Shown piece by piece: positions 1-8,693 of a DNA stretch of 64,000 nucleotides. Numbering within the stretch: the stretch's first letter is position 1; the number at the start of each line of letters is the position of its first letter. Under the pieces are notes generated by a model, which ran no database searches, had not been told where the DNA came from, and saw only the letters and a program-made list of their open reading frames with translations. The position numbers and the translations under genes were made by a program. Source of the DNA: Pyrinomonadaceae bacterium (GTDB lineage Bacteria; Acidobacteriota; Blastocatellia; Pyrinomonadales; Pyrinomonadaceae); the NCBI GenBank assembly GCA_021463165.1, contig JAJTWY010000018.1, positions 1 through 64,000 of the forward strand. The letters are read 5' to 3'.

Positions 1-54
1 AAAGCTGCCAACCCCTTCAAAGAGACGGCCTCGGCCGTATCAGAGAAGAAAATT

Positions 55-92
55 AAAAGCGTCGATCACTGGCAACAGAGGTCGACGCTTTT
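55..92. terminator. Bidirectional intrinsic terminator-like hairpin
   Basis: An 11-base perfect inverted repeat (55-65 and 82-92) encloses a 16-base loop. The left arm begins with AAAA and the right arm ends with TTTT, so either strand would end in a U run. It would end transcription of a gene lying left of the window, or of minus-strand transcription from the right. Which gene it serves cannot be seen here. Confidence 0.6.
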
Positions 93-257
93 GATCTTTC
101 GGGCCTTCATTACGAACCCACGCCTGTCCCGTCGCGGCTTCCTAAGCAAAATTCCCTTTTTGAGACAAGATATGAAAATAGCGGCATTTGTGCCTTCTTT
201 GGACATCCTTGCCATCCTGCATAGACTTCGGGATCAGCATTCGGTTACGGTTTCGCT

Positions 258-638
258 ATGACGCGAATACCGAACGCTCTCGCGACCGAAGAAACACTGA
301 AGAACCTCATTCGCCGCAGCATCGCCTACGGCATCGACGAGCGTGCACGATACGTCGAACACGTCTGCTCGATCCTCCTCGACAGCCGCTTGGGGCCGGG
401 ATCCTCCGACGACATGTTCACGCTCGAAGAACACCTGGCCGAGAATGCTCTACCAATGCGGATCGACCTCTCAGAACCGGGAGCAACAGCGACCGGGTCA
501 CGGCAAAGTGTATTCAAGTCTCTAAGACTACGGGATGTTTCGGCCCTCGGGTTGACTACCCCGAGCGTTGGCGCGGTCGCCGGGCATCACGGCTCTGACA
601 TTTTGGGACGCGCGGCGGCGCGTCACCACCCGCCGTAG
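258..638 (+). CDS. Doubtful hypothetical protein, possibly degenerate
   Basis: This 126-codon reading frame has an N-terminal half that looks protein-like, with alternating acidic, basic and hydrophobic residues (about residues 8-70). The last 50 residues are low-complexity, rich in Gly, Ala and His, and unlike a folded domain. No ribosome-binding site precedes the ATG. Overlapping frames on both strands are also open for 60 or more codons. It may be a decayed gene with a frameshift near its middle, or chance. I do not recognise a family. Confidence 0.2.
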   Translation: MTRIPNALATEETLKNLIRRSIAYGIDERARYVEHVCSILLDSRLGPGSSDDMFTLEEHLAENALPMRIDLSEPGATATGSRQSVFKSLRLRDVSALGLTTPSVGAVAGHHGSDILGRAAARHHPP

Positions 639-706
639 TGAGTCCGACTTGACCAAGCCTCATTGTTACCCGGTCGCAACACCTTCCGGCTCTGACTTTG
701 GGACGC
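591..706 (+). repeat. Pair of short direct repeats
   Basis: GGCTCTGAC followed by TTTTGGGACGC-like sequence occurs at 591-611 and again at 688-706. The copies differ only by a two-base insertion. Both lie in the unexplained region before obg. The second copy is about 40 bases upstream of the obg start. Confidence 0.5.
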
Positions 707-744
707 ATTGCCGTATGAGCTTGATTAACGGACAATATGGATAG

Positions 745-1755
745 ATGTTTCTGGATCGTGTAAAGATCAGGGTCAAAGCGGGCAACGGAGGTGACGGCGT
801 CACCGCGTTCCGGCGGGAGAAGTTCGTACCACGTGGTGGGCCTTCAGGAGGTGACGGCGGGGTCGGCGGCAGCGTCTGGATCGAATCGACCGAGGGCCTG
901 AACACACTGCTTCACCTACGTTATAATCCCGAGCACAAGGCAGAGCGGGGACGCCATGGCGAAGGATCGAATCGATACGGCAAGGACGGTGCGGATGCGA
1001 TCGTGAGAGTTCCCGTTGGGACGCAAGTCTTCGATCCCGAGACCAACGATCTGCTTTTCGATTTTACCGAACCCGGCCAACGCTATCGGGCCGCAAAGGG
1101 CGGAAAAGGCGGTTGGGGAAACGCTCATTTTGCGACACCAACGCGGCGGGCACCAAAATTTCACTACACAGGCCGTCCGGGTGAAGAACGCGAACTTCAG
1201 CTTGAACTTAAATTGATCGCCGATGTAGGGCTGGTCGGATATCCGAACGCGGGAAAATCGACCCTCATCAGCGTGATCTCAGCGGCAAAACCGAAGATCG
1301 CGGATTATCCGTTCACCACCCTCGAGCCAAATCTCGGCGTTGTTGATCTCGGCGACTATCGGACATTTGTCGTCGCCGATATTCCGGGGCTGATCGAGGG
1401 AGCGGCTGACGGCGCAGGACTCGGACATCGATTTCTCCGCCACGTCGAACGGACAAAACTGATCCTGCATCTTGTCGATGTATCTTCGCTTTCGGGTCGC
1501 GATCCGATCTCTGATTACGAGGTAATAAACCGTGAGCTCACGCGCTATGACGAGAATCTTGGGACGCGGCCGCAGATAGTTGTAGCCACAAAGATCGATG
1601 CCCTCGACGAACCGGAAAGGCTCGAGGCTCTGAAAAAGCAAGCCCGGAAGGACAAAAAGCCATTTTTCGCTATCTCGTCGGCCACGCGCCAAGGCATCGA
1701 GGAGTTGGCCAACGCCGTCGGGCGTCGCATCTTATCGGAGCAGGAAGGATCTTGA
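745..1755 (+). CDS. obg: GTPase Obg/CgtA
   Basis: Essential GTPase that binds the 50S ribosomal subunit and acts in its late assembly and in stress signalling. The first ~158 residues form the glycine-rich Obg fold. The G domain follows with a P-loop (GYPNAGKST), switch II (DIPGLIEGA), a TKID in place of the usual NKxD base-recognition motif, and an ISSA G5 motif. The protein is 336 residues and has no C-terminal OCT extension. It heads a tight operon: its stop overlaps the TTG start of nadD by four bases. The order obg-nadD-rsfS-rlmH is a common bacterial arrangement. Confidence 0.97.
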   Translation: MFLDRVKIRVKAGNGGDGVTAFRREKFVPRGGPSGGDGGVGGSVWIESTEGLNTLLHLRYNPEHKAERGRHGEGSNRYGKDGADAIVRVPVGTQVFDPETNDLLFDFTEPGQRYRAAKGGKGGWGNAHFATPTRRAPKFHYTGRPGEERELQLELKLIADVGLVGYPNAGKSTLISVISAAKPKIADYPFTTLEPNLGVVDLGDYRTFVVADIPGLIEGAADGAGLGHRFLRHVERTKLILHLVDVSSLSGRDPISDYEVINRELTRYDENLGTRPQIVVATKIDALDEPERLEALKKQARKDKKPFFAISSATRQGIEELANAVGRRILSEQEGS

Positions 1756-2414
1756 GTACAGTTGGGACGCATCAAAGAGTTGCTTACTACGGCGGAAGTT
1801 TCGACCCGCCGCATCGCGGACATCTGGCTATCGCCGATGCTTTGATCGAGCAATTCTCTCTCGATCGCTTTGTATTCATACCTGCATTTCACGCTCCGCA
1901 CAAGGTCCGTTTGAAACCAACGTCAGCTTATGACCGATATGCGATGTTGTGCCTGGCCACGAACCGTGATCCAAAACAATATGTTTCAAGGATCGAGATC
2001 GAGGTTCCCGAACGCCCCTTCTCGATCGAAACGCTGACGCGCCTCAAGCAAGAGCGGCCGAATGAACATATCTTTTTCGTGATGGGTGCCGATTCGTGGA
2101 TGGATATCCGCACTTGGCGGGAATGGGAGAACGTACTGCTGGTCACGGATCACATAGTGGTGACGCGGCCTGGTTTCGAGATCGGATTCGATCATGTGAC
2201 GGCTCAGGCACGGGAACGTATCGTCGATCTCCGTGGTGACGCAACCGCTAAGGCCGATCCGGCGCAGTCCGGCATTTTCATCACAAGCGCCGTGAACGCG
2301 AACATCTCGGCAACGGCGATACGGGCCTCGATCCGGGAAGGAGAAAGCTCTTGGCGACGCGACGTAGCGGACGAAGTTGCAAATTACATCGAAAAATATC
2401 AGATTTATACCTAA
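1752..2414 (+). CDS. nadD: Nicotinate-nucleotide adenylyltransferase NadD
   Basis: Transfers AMP from ATP to nicotinate mononucleotide in NAD synthesis; a cytoplasmic enzyme. The N-terminus carries the nucleotidyltransferase signature [10 protein letters not shown]. The C-terminal ISATAIR matches the family's ISSTxIR motif. At 220 residues it has normal family length. The start is TTG, overlapping the obg stop, which implies translational coupling. Its TAA stop shares one base with the ATG of rsfS. Confidence 0.96.
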   Translation: MSTVGTHQRVAYYGGSFDPPHRGHLAIADALIEQFSLDRFVFIPAFHAPHKVRLKPTSAYDRYAMLCLATNRDPKQYVSRIEIEVPERPFSIETLTRLKQERPNEHIFFVMGADSWMDIRTWREWENVLLVTDHIVVTRPGFEIGFDHVTAQARERIVDLRGDATAKADPAQSGIFITSAVNANISATAIRASIREGESSWRRDVADEVANYIEKYQIYT

Positions 2415-2842
2415 TGGAAGAAACCCAGGAACGATCGCTTCAGCGTGAGGCGATAAAAATAGAGATCGCAAACAAACCGACGTCATTCGCCGAGATCGAT
2501 CCGGAAGTACAACTCGCGATCCGGTGCATAGCCGACAAGAAAGGCTTTGATATTGTAGGTCTTGATCTTAGGGACATAGCCAGCTTCACGGACTTTTTTG
2601 TGATCGCCAGTGGTGCCAATCAGCGACAGGTACAGGCGATCGCGGATGAGATCAATGAACAATTGAAGAAGCAGCTTGGTTCGCGCCCCGTGCGGATCGA
2701 AGGCTATTCCTCGGCCGAATGGGTGCTGCTGGACTACGGCGATTTCGTCGTGCATATCTTCAACCGCGAATCTCGCGATTTCTACGACCTCGCACGTCTT
2801 TGGCGCGATGCTCGAACGGTCGAGATGCCGGCCGACCTCTAG
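2414..2842 (+). CDS. rsfS: Ribosomal silencing factor RsfS
   Basis: Binds ribosomal protein L14 and blocks joining of the 50S and 30S subunits when nutrients run short. The 142-residue protein has the family core GLDLRDIASFTDFFVIASG, then the conserved Glu-Gly and Trp-Val-Leu-Leu-Asp-Tyr-Gly strand, and the HIF block. The ATG at 2414 was chosen over a longer upstream reading because it abuts nadD (TAATG) and matches family length. It sits between nadD and rlmH as in many bacteria. Confidence 0.95.
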   Translation: MEETQERSLQREAIKIEIANKPTSFAEIDPEVQLAIRCIADKKGFDIVGLDLRDIASFTDFFVIASGANQRQVQAIADEINEQLKKQLGSRPVRIEGYSSAEWVLLDYGDFVVHIFNRESRDFYDLARLWRDARTVEMPADL

Positions 2843-2847
2843 ACCTA

Positions 2848-3300
2848 ATGAAGCTGCATTTTCTTTGGGTCGGCAAGACCCGCGATCCGAGTTACAGGAC
2901 GCTCCAGGAGAATTACCTCGGGCGTCTTTCACATTTTGTAAAGTGCGAGGTCGTGGAGGTCCGCGATTCCGCCGCAAGTGAAAGTAAGTTAATCGAGGGC
3001 AACCGCATCCTCGAAAAAGTTAATCAAAGCACCTTTGTCTGCCTGCTGGATGTCGCCGGAGAACAATTGTCGTCGCACGAGCTCGCATCCCGGATCGAGA
3101 AATGGCAGAACGCGGGTTTGAAAGACGTTTCGTTCGTGATAGGCGGCGCCGACGGTGTTTCGGTGGACGTTGTACAACGAGCGAATTTTAAGCTATCCTT
3201 ATCGTTTCTCACTTTTACGCACGAGATGGCTCGTGTCGTACTGCTGGAGCAGCTCTATAGGGCCTATACAATTATTAAGGGGTATCCGTACCAGAAATGA
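2848..3300 (+). CDS. rlmH: 23S rRNA pseudouridine-1915 N3-methyltransferase RlmH
   Basis: SPOUT-class methyltransferase that uses SAM to methylate pseudouridine 1915 in helix 69 of 23S rRNA on assembled ribosomes. The 150-residue length, the FVIGGADGVS cofactor-knot segment and the C-terminal EQLYRAYTIIKGYPYQK are hallmarks; most homologues end in YHK/H where this one has YQK. The start at 2848 follows rsfS by five bases. A longer in-frame reading from 2719 merely overlaps rsfS. Its stop overlaps the next gene as ATGA. Confidence 0.95.
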   Translation: MKLHFLWVGKTRDPSYRTLQENYLGRLSHFVKCEVVEVRDSAASESKLIEGNRILEKVNQSTFVCLLDVAGEQLSSHELASRIEKWQNAGLKDVSFVIGGADGVSVDVVQRANFKLSLSFLTFTHEMARVVLLEQLYRAYTIIKGYPYQK

Positions 3301-3650
3301 GTAAATTGAATTTAGATGAGATCAAGGAAAAGTTAATTGCCGAACGCGAGTTGCTGATCGAGAAACTCAAGGGCAATGACCTTTCCATTGATGATTCGGA
3401 GACACCCGATCCCGTCGACCTGGCGGTCAGAAATTATTCCAAGAATGTGATGCTCGCGGTATCTGAGAACGAAAGCCGGCAGATCGCCCTGATCGACGAA
3501 GCCCTGCTTCGGATCGAGGATGACGAGTATGGCCAGTGTCAGAACTGCGGTAAGGACATCAACCCGAAACGTCTCGCGGCCTTGCCTTCGGCTCGCTACT
3601 GTATCGATTGTCAGGAACTCCAGGAGAAAGGCCTGCTGGACGAGGAATAG
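3297..3650 (+). CDS. TraR/DksA-type zinc-finger protein
   Basis: Small (117-residue) regulator that likely enters the RNA polymerase secondary channel and tunes initiation, as DksA does with ppGpp. An N-terminal helical hairpin carries the DxxDxA tip motif (Asp38, Asp41, Ala43). It ends in a four-cysteine zinc finger (Cys81, Cys84, Cys102, Cys105). It overlaps rlmH by four bases, so it is probably coexpressed with ribosome-assembly genes. Whether it is a true DksA or a shorter paralogue cannot be decided from sequence alone. Confidence 0.88.
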   Translation: MSKLNLDEIKEKLIAERELLIEKLKGNDLSIDDSETPDPVDLAVRNYSKNVMLAVSENESRQIALIDEALLRIEDDEYGQCQNCGKDINPKRLAALPSARYCIDCQELQEKGLLDEE

Positions 3651-3665
3651 CAAAAGCCTTGGCCT

Positions 3666-4397
3666 ATGCTGCCGGCTATCAGAAATTCCCTTTTTTCGAT
3701 CATTTATCCTCACGAATGTGATGTGTGTGCCGGCCCGGTCGAATCCACGACATTGGGCACCTCGTGTCATAAATGTTGGGTCGAAACGCGGATATTTGAC
3801 GGTTCTGAGATGCTGTGCGGGCGTTGCGGTTCGTTCCTGGGCGAGAGGTCGGCTCCGATCCCTGTCTTCTGTCAAAAATGCGATCATTACCGGTTCGAGT
3901 CCGCAGCTGCGATCGGCATTTACGAAAAGGCCCTTGCGGCGGCGATCCTTGAACTAAAACGCACCCCGCATCTCGACCGACACCTCTACGGGCTAATCAA
4001 AAATGCAGTTGATGCTCGGATCGCTCCCTTGAACATTGATCTGATCATACCCGTCCCTTTGTCAAAGCGTCGGTGGATCGAGCGAGGATTCAACCAGGCC
4101 GAGATCATTGCAAAGAAGGTTTCAAAGATCCTCGGGACCAAGATGGATCGAGGTTCACTGGCGCGCGATCGGCACACGCAGATGCATAGGGCCGGTATGG
4201 ATCAGAAAGCTCGTGAAATGTCGGTTGAGAAAGCGTTTTCGGTCGTCAGGCCTAATTTGATCGAAGGAAGATCGATACTGCTAGTCGACGACGTCCTGAC
4301 CTCGGGGGCCACGACATCGGCCTGTGCACGTGCACTGAAGAATGGAGGTTCCCGCGAAGTCTATGTGTTCACTCTGGCAAGGGCTGTCGTCAGTTGA
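3666..4397 (+). CDS. comF: ComF family phosphoribosyltransferase-like protein
   Basis: ComF/GntX proteins pair an N-terminal zinc-binding region with a phosphoribosyltransferase fold and take part in DNA uptake or processing of incoming DNA. Cysteine pairs CDVC, CHKC, CGRC and CQKC lie in the first ~85 residues. The PRPP-binding loop ILLVDDVLTSGATT is near residue 210, and the GFNQAEIIAK segment typical of ComF is present. It lies 15 bases after the DksA-like gene and appears to be the last gene of this operon; the next gene is on the other strand. Confidence 0.9.
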   Translation: MLPAIRNSLFSIIYPHECDVCAGPVESTTLGTSCHKCWVETRIFDGSEMLCGRCGSFLGERSAPIPVFCQKCDHYRFESAAAIGIYEKALAAAILELKRTPHLDRHLYGLIKNAVDARIAPLNIDLIIPVPLSKRRWIERGFNQAEIIAKKVSKILGTKMDRGSLARDRHTQMHRAGMDQKAREMSVEKAFSVVRPNLIEGRSILLVDDVLTSGATTSACARALKNGGSREVYVFTLARAVVS

Positions 4398-4405
4398 TCA
4401 TCGCC

Positions 4406-5797
4406 CTATTCAAGGCCAACAAAGTCCATGTTCGCCAGTTCGCTCAGAACATCTTGTATCTTTACCGCAAATCGGTACCGCTTTGACGCCACGCTGATCG
4501 TGTAGCTCTGGCCGGTTGCAACATTGTCGAACTGGTAAAGGCCGAATGAACTCGTTGTCGCGGTCCGTCGATTTCCAAGCGAATCGACGAGGTTGACAAC
4601 CGCATTACGCAATCCGAGCCCGGTGGGCGTAGAAACGCGGCCGGCTATTGAAACCTCTGCGCGCGTCATTCGTTCGATGGTACCAGATTCGCCGATCATG
4701 TAGAGTTCGCCGACCTCATCCTCCGCAAAACCTACAATTCTGCGTGTGGTATCGAGCAGAAGATTCTGTGTTCCATTAGCCCAAACGAATACCTCACCCG
4801 AACAATAGTCGCCGTAGACGTATCCACCGAACGGAAACGACCCGAGAGTGCCGCGATAAACGAAGCCGCCGGTGATAGAACAGCGTGGATTGCCCGATCC
4901 TGCACTGCTGTATTCGAACACCGGTGCAACATAATTCGCCGGAAAAGCGCATCCCGCCTGCGCAGTATTAGTGCAGTGGTTACCCTCGTAGAGCCGCCAA
5001 CCGTAGTTTCCCCCATTGGTGATTATATCGACCTCTTCCCACGACGCCTGCCCTACATCCGCCGCCCAAAGCTGATTGGTCCCCTCGCGGTCGAACGAGA
5101 AACGATACGGATTTCGCAATCCAACGGCATAGATCTCGTCGGCTCCGGGCGTGGCTCCGGCAAAGGGATTCGTCGGCGGAATATTATATGGCGGGTTCTG
5201 GCCGTCCGGAATATTGTCTATGTCGATCCGGAGGATCTTACCGAGAAGCGAGTTGATATTCTGACCATTGTTCTGCGGGTCATTCGTCCCACCGCCGTCG
5301 CCCGGGCCTGCGTAGAGAAAACCGTCCGGCCCAAACGCTATCGTTCCACCGTTATGGTTCATGAATGATGGGTGCGGAATGGTTAGAATGGTCTTCTCGG
5401 TCGTCTCCGCCACGTTCGGATCTTCTCGCGAAGCCAGATACTCACCGATCTGTATCGCAGCATCCGGCTGGCGGGTGTAGTAAACAAAGAAACGGCGGTT
5501 CGTTGCGAATTGCGGATGAAACGCGAGTCCGAGCAACCCGCGCTCACCACCCGACCGAACAAGTGAGGTAATATTGAGAAAAGTGGTTGGCGTCGAGGAG
5601 CCCGGTTGGATCACACGGACAATGCCGCCTTGTTGGACGATGAATAGGCGGTTCGTGCCGTCGCCCGCGTTGGTCATGAATACAGGTGAGCTAAGCCCCG
5701 ACGAGATGAACGGCAGCAGCCGTATCGCCGGCACCTGAGCCAATGCCGCAGAGGCAAGGAAAATGACTGGCACCAACGTCAAAACCAACCTGAGCAT
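4406..5797 (-). CDS. Secreted PQQ-dependent sugar dehydrogenase-like protein
   Basis: Probable periplasmic or secreted aldose dehydrogenase of the soluble glucose dehydrogenase (YliI/Gdh-B) beta-propeller family. A signal peptide (about residues 1-20) ends in ALAQ. Propeller hallmarks follow: GGERGLLGLAFHP, HNGGTIAFGPDG, GDGGGTNDPQNNGQ, and GLRNPYRFSFD. A C-terminal module (about 380-463) resembles carboxypeptidase regulatory-like domains, which are common on acidobacterial surface proteins. The start was placed at 5797 because a GGGGG ribosome site lies just upstream, rather than at 5815. PQQ use is inferred from the family. It stands alone and converges on comF. Confidence 0.85.
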   Translation of the reverse strand: MLRLVLTLVPVIFLASAALAQVPAIRLLPFISSGLSSPVFMTNAGDGTNRLFIVQQGGIVRVIQPGSSTPTTFLNITSLVRSGGERGLLGLAFHPQFATNRRFFVYYTRQPDAAIQIGEYLASREDPNVAETTEKTILTIPHPSFMNHNGGTIAFGPDGFLYAGPGDGGGTNDPQNNGQNINSLLGKILRIDIDNIPDGQNPPYNIPPTNPFAGATPGADEIYAVGLRNPYRFSFDREGTNQLWAADVGQASWEEVDIITNGGNYGWRLYEGNHCTNTAQAGCAFPANYVAPVFEYSSAGSGNPRCSITGGFVYRGTLGSFPFGGYVYGDYCSGEVFVWANGTQNLLLDTTRRIVGFAEDEVGELYMIGESGTIERMTRAEVSIAGRVSTPTGLGLRNAVVNLVDSLGNRRTATTSSFGLYQFDNVATGQSYTISVASKRYRFAVKIQDVLSELANMDFVGLE

Positions 5798-5963
5798 AAA
5801 TCCCCCTTTTTTCACTGCATGCTGTAAAACTGATGATCTTCGAACATTTGAAGCGATGGCGGTCTGAAAGGATAGTGCACCTTGCAGACAAAATGATGGC
5901 GTTCAACCTCTTTTAAACAATCTCAATTGTACCTTCGCTCTGCTTCGACAATCAAGAAAATTA

Positions 5964-7040
5964 CTAGAGCCGGTATCTGACCTTTCCGCGAAGGCTCTCA
6001 CCCAGCCCAGATCCCATATTCTGCAAGCGCATAGTTACGTCGGCCGTCATTCCCAGGTCTGCGGTTTTTCCCTGCTTGAGATGATAGAAGCCGGCGGCTG
6101 CGATCATCGCGGCATTGTCGGTCGAGAGATGCTTTGAAGGAAAATACACAGGTAGGCCGAGGCGTTTTGCAGTCCACTCTGCAGCCTGCCGCAAGGCCAG
6201 GTTGCATGCCACACCTCCGGCGACGATCAACGTCCGTGGTTTGAGTTCAACGGCAAGCTTCTCCATCGTGCCGATGAGGGCTTTCACGACGGCCGCCTGA
6301 AAGCTCGCCGCAAGGTCCTTGATCTCCTGTCCCGGAATATCTCCGCTCTCTAGCGGCACGATCGAATTCTCGCGGATATGCCGGGCGACCGCTGTCTTCA
6401 GACCGCTAAAGCTAAGGTCCGGCTTGCCGTCAGATATTTTCGCTTTAGTGAAATGGATCCTCCGTTCGTCACCCTCTCGCGCGACAGATTCGATAACCGG
6501 TCCACCCGGATATCCGAGACCTACCATTTTCGCAACCTTGTCAAACGCCTCTCCGGCGGCATCGTCGCGCGTGCGGGAAACAACTTCATACTTCCCTTCT
6601 TCCGGGATGTGAAAAATATTCGTATGGCCTCCCGATACGATCAGGGCAAGGGCCGGGTATTCGACGGTAGGGTTTTCAAATACGATCGAATAGACGTGGC
6701 CTTCGATATGATTAACGCCGATCAACGGGATATCGAGTGCCCATGAGAGCGATTTTGCGTAGCAGACCCCGACGAGGAGAGACCCGATCAGGCCCGGCCC
6801 TTGCGTAACTGCAATAGCGTCGATATCCGACAAGGTGACCTTGGCCTCGGCCAAGGCTTGTTCAACGATGTGCTCGATCTTTGCAAGGTGCTCCCGAGAG
6901 GCAAGTTCAGGAACGACACCGCCCCACGGGCGGTGCATATCGATCTGCGACGTAATAACAGATGAGACTATCTCTCGACCATCGCGAACGATCGCAGCAG
7001 CCGTCTCGTCGCACGAGCTCTCTATTCCCAGGATCAGCAC
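5964..7040 (-). CDS. tsaD: tRNA threonylcarbamoyladenosine transferase TsaD
   Basis: Catalytic subunit that places the threonylcarbamoyl group on A37 of ANN-decoding tRNAs, working with TsaB and TsaE. The ASKHA-fold N-terminus (GIESSCDETAAAIV) and the metal-binding HIEGH segment are present, as are GGHT, GEAFDKVAKMVGLGYPGGP and LIVAGGVACN. At 358 residues it has full family length. Neither tsaB nor tsaE is in the window. The gene is monocistronic on the minus strand, with a 166-base gap to the sugar dehydrogenase start. Confidence 0.97.
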   Translation of the reverse strand: MLILGIESSCDETAAAIVRDGREIVSSVITSQIDMHRPWGGVVPELASREHLAKIEHIVEQALAEAKVTLSDIDAIAVTQGPGLIGSLLVGVCYAKSLSWALDIPLIGVNHIEGHVYSIVFENPTVEYPALALIVSGGHTNIFHIPEEGKYEVVSRTRDDAAGEAFDKVAKMVGLGYPGGPVIESVAREGDERRIHFTKAKISDGKPDLSFSGLKTAVARHIRENSIVPLESGDIPGQEIKDLAASFQAAVVKALIGTMEKLAVELKPRTLIVAGGVACNLALRQAAEWTAKRLGLPVYFPSKHLSTDNAAMIAAAGFYHLKQGKTADLGMTADVTMRLQNMGSGLGESLRGKVRYRL

Positions 7041-7183
7041 GCCTTTAGATTAACACGCGGGCCTAACCGGGTTCGAACATCCCGCGCCCCGACCGAACCA
7101 TACATAATCGGCATTCCCAAGTATGAAATCTGCCTCGTTCGGCGTAAAATACCTTCAAGGGGCTTACTCCGGAGAATGTTTCG

Positions 7184-8674
7184 ATGAAACCAGGTGCAAA
7201 AATGGCCTATCGTCTCACAAAAACCGCCTACTTACAGTTCTTGAAGTGCCCGCCGGAATTCTGGCTGCAAGTCCATGAACCGTTAATGGTTGCCGAGCCG
7301 GCCACGCTCGAGCATGAGCATCTTCGGCAGCAGGGCTATCTCGTGGAAAGCTACGTAAAGAAACTCTCCCGATTTCAAACAAATGAGAATTTCTTTGTCG
7401 ATTTTCAGAAGACATATCAAACAGCCGATCTGACCGCGCGCTGCGACATCGTCGTGCTCGACCGAGCAACGAACGAAGTCGAGATCTACGAGATAAAGTC
7501 GTCAGGCAGCGTCAAGGAAGAGCATTACGATGATGTGGCATTCCAGAAGGTCGTCGCCGAGCGGTCAGGCGTGAAAGTTAGCAAGGTGGGTGTTGTCACG
7601 CTCAACACAGAATACATTCGACAAGGCGAGATCGACCCCGAACAGCTTTTCGATGTTACGGACCTTACCGCCGAAGCAGAGCTTCGCCTGACGGCAACAG
7701 AGGACAGCATCCGACAGGCCTTTGAGTATTTGAGGACGGTTCCGGCGGCCTCGCTCGCCGATTACTGCACCGATCAAAAGCTGAATTGCCATTACCTGAA
7801 GCTGCACTTCGAAAATCTGCCGGACCATACGGTTTTTGATCTCGTATACCTGAAGCATGAGAAACGCCGTGAGCTGTTACGCAATGGCATTATAGACATC
7901 GTTGATATTCCCGACGACTATCCGCTTTCCGATAAGCAGGACTTGCAGGTAAAGGTGGCAAAGTCGGGCGTACCATTGATCAATCGACGCGAGATCGCTG
8001 AACGAATGGCGACCTGGGCGTACCCGCTCCACTTCCTTGATTACGAGACATTTGCATACGCAGTGCCGCAATTTGACGGTATAAAACCTTTCCAGCAAAT
8101 GGTCTTTCAATATTCTCTTCACACCATCGATCGCCCGGGGGCCGAACCCCGTCATCAAGAATACCTTTCTAAGGGAGATGACGAGCTTGCCCTATCAGTA
8201 GCCCGGCATCTTCGCGATTCTATGGGCGAGATCGGAACCGTTCTTGTTTGGTATGAGGCTTTCGAGAAGGGCCGTAACGAAGAGATGGCGGCGATGTTCC
8301 CCGAAGTGAAGGACTTCTTCGAACAGGTGAACGCAAAGACCGTCGATCTAATGAAAGTGTTCTCCGACAACCTACTTGTTCACCCGGCATTTAAGGGAAG
8401 GACATCGATCAAGAAGGTCCTGCCGGTGCTGGCACCCGACCTGGATTACAAAGCTCTAGGTATTGGCGACGGCCTTTCGGCAACGATCAAATGGTTCCGA
8501 GCCACGACCTGGAAGACAATGACTGAAACCGAGCGGGAGCAGATATACAATGATCTGCTGGAGTACTGCGGTCTCGATACCATGGCAATGGTGCGGATCT
8601 TCTATGAACTTCATAAGGCTGTCGCGTCCGGGGCTGAACAAATAAAAAACGGACGATCACTCGCCCGTTCTTAA
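7184..8674 (+). CDS. DUF2779 protein with nuclease-like domains
   Basis: Uncharacterised family. The N-terminal ~190 residues resemble a PD-(D/E)xK nuclease fold of the Cas4/RecB type: an Asp in CDIVVLD, then EIYEIKSS giving the E-x-K pair. The C-terminal half, which defines DUF2779, starts with HFLDYETFAYAVP, similar to the first acidic motif of DEDD exonucleases, and ends with YCGLDTMAMV. This suggests a two-nuclease protein acting on DNA or RNA ends. A GGAG site lies nine bases before the ATG. It is monocistronic, with no CRISPR or restriction genes nearby. Confidence 0.8.
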   Translation: MKPGAKMAYRLTKTAYLQFLKCPPEFWLQVHEPLMVAEPATLEHEHLRQQGYLVESYVKKLSRFQTNENFFVDFQKTYQTADLTARCDIVVLDRATNEVEIYEIKSSGSVKEEHYDDVAFQKVVAERSGVKVSKVGVVTLNTEYIRQGEIDPEQLFDVTDLTAEAELRLTATEDSIRQAFEYLRTVPAASLADYCTDQKLNCHYLKLHFENLPDHTVFDLVYLKHEKRRELLRNGIIDIVDIPDDYPLSDKQDLQVKVAKSGVPLINRREIAERMATWAYPLHFLDYETFAYAVPQFDGIKPFQQMVFQYSLHTIDRPGAEPRHQEYLSKGDDELALSVARHLRDSMGEIGTVLVWYEAFEKGRNEEMAAMFPEVKDFFEQVNAKTVDLMKVFSDNLLVHPAFKGRTSIKKVLPVLAPDLDYKALGIGDGLSATIKWFRATTWKTMTETEREQIYNDLLEYCGLDTMAMVRIFYELHKAVASGAEQIKNGRSLARS

Positions 8675-8693
8675 GCGTTTCAGTAGTCGAAGA

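Larger units (their letters stand above)
93..744. other. Mostly unexplained intergenic stretch before obg
   Basis: No well-supported gene lies here. It contains one weak ORF (258-638, listed separately), a near-identical pair of 19-21 base direct repeats, and the upstream region of obg. I see no tRNA fold, no clear sigma-70 promoter, and only a weak GGATAG just before the obg start codon. Confidence 0.5.

Noticed and set aside
2351..2413. Upstream start for RsfS
   Set aside because: It would lie inside nadD coding sequence, and the ATG at 2414 matches family length and the TAATG junction.
7068..7083. T-arm-like CGGGTTCGAACATCCC resembling a tRNA
   Set aside because: No acceptor, D or anticodon arm can be folded around it, and the sequence to the left is tsaD coding sequence.
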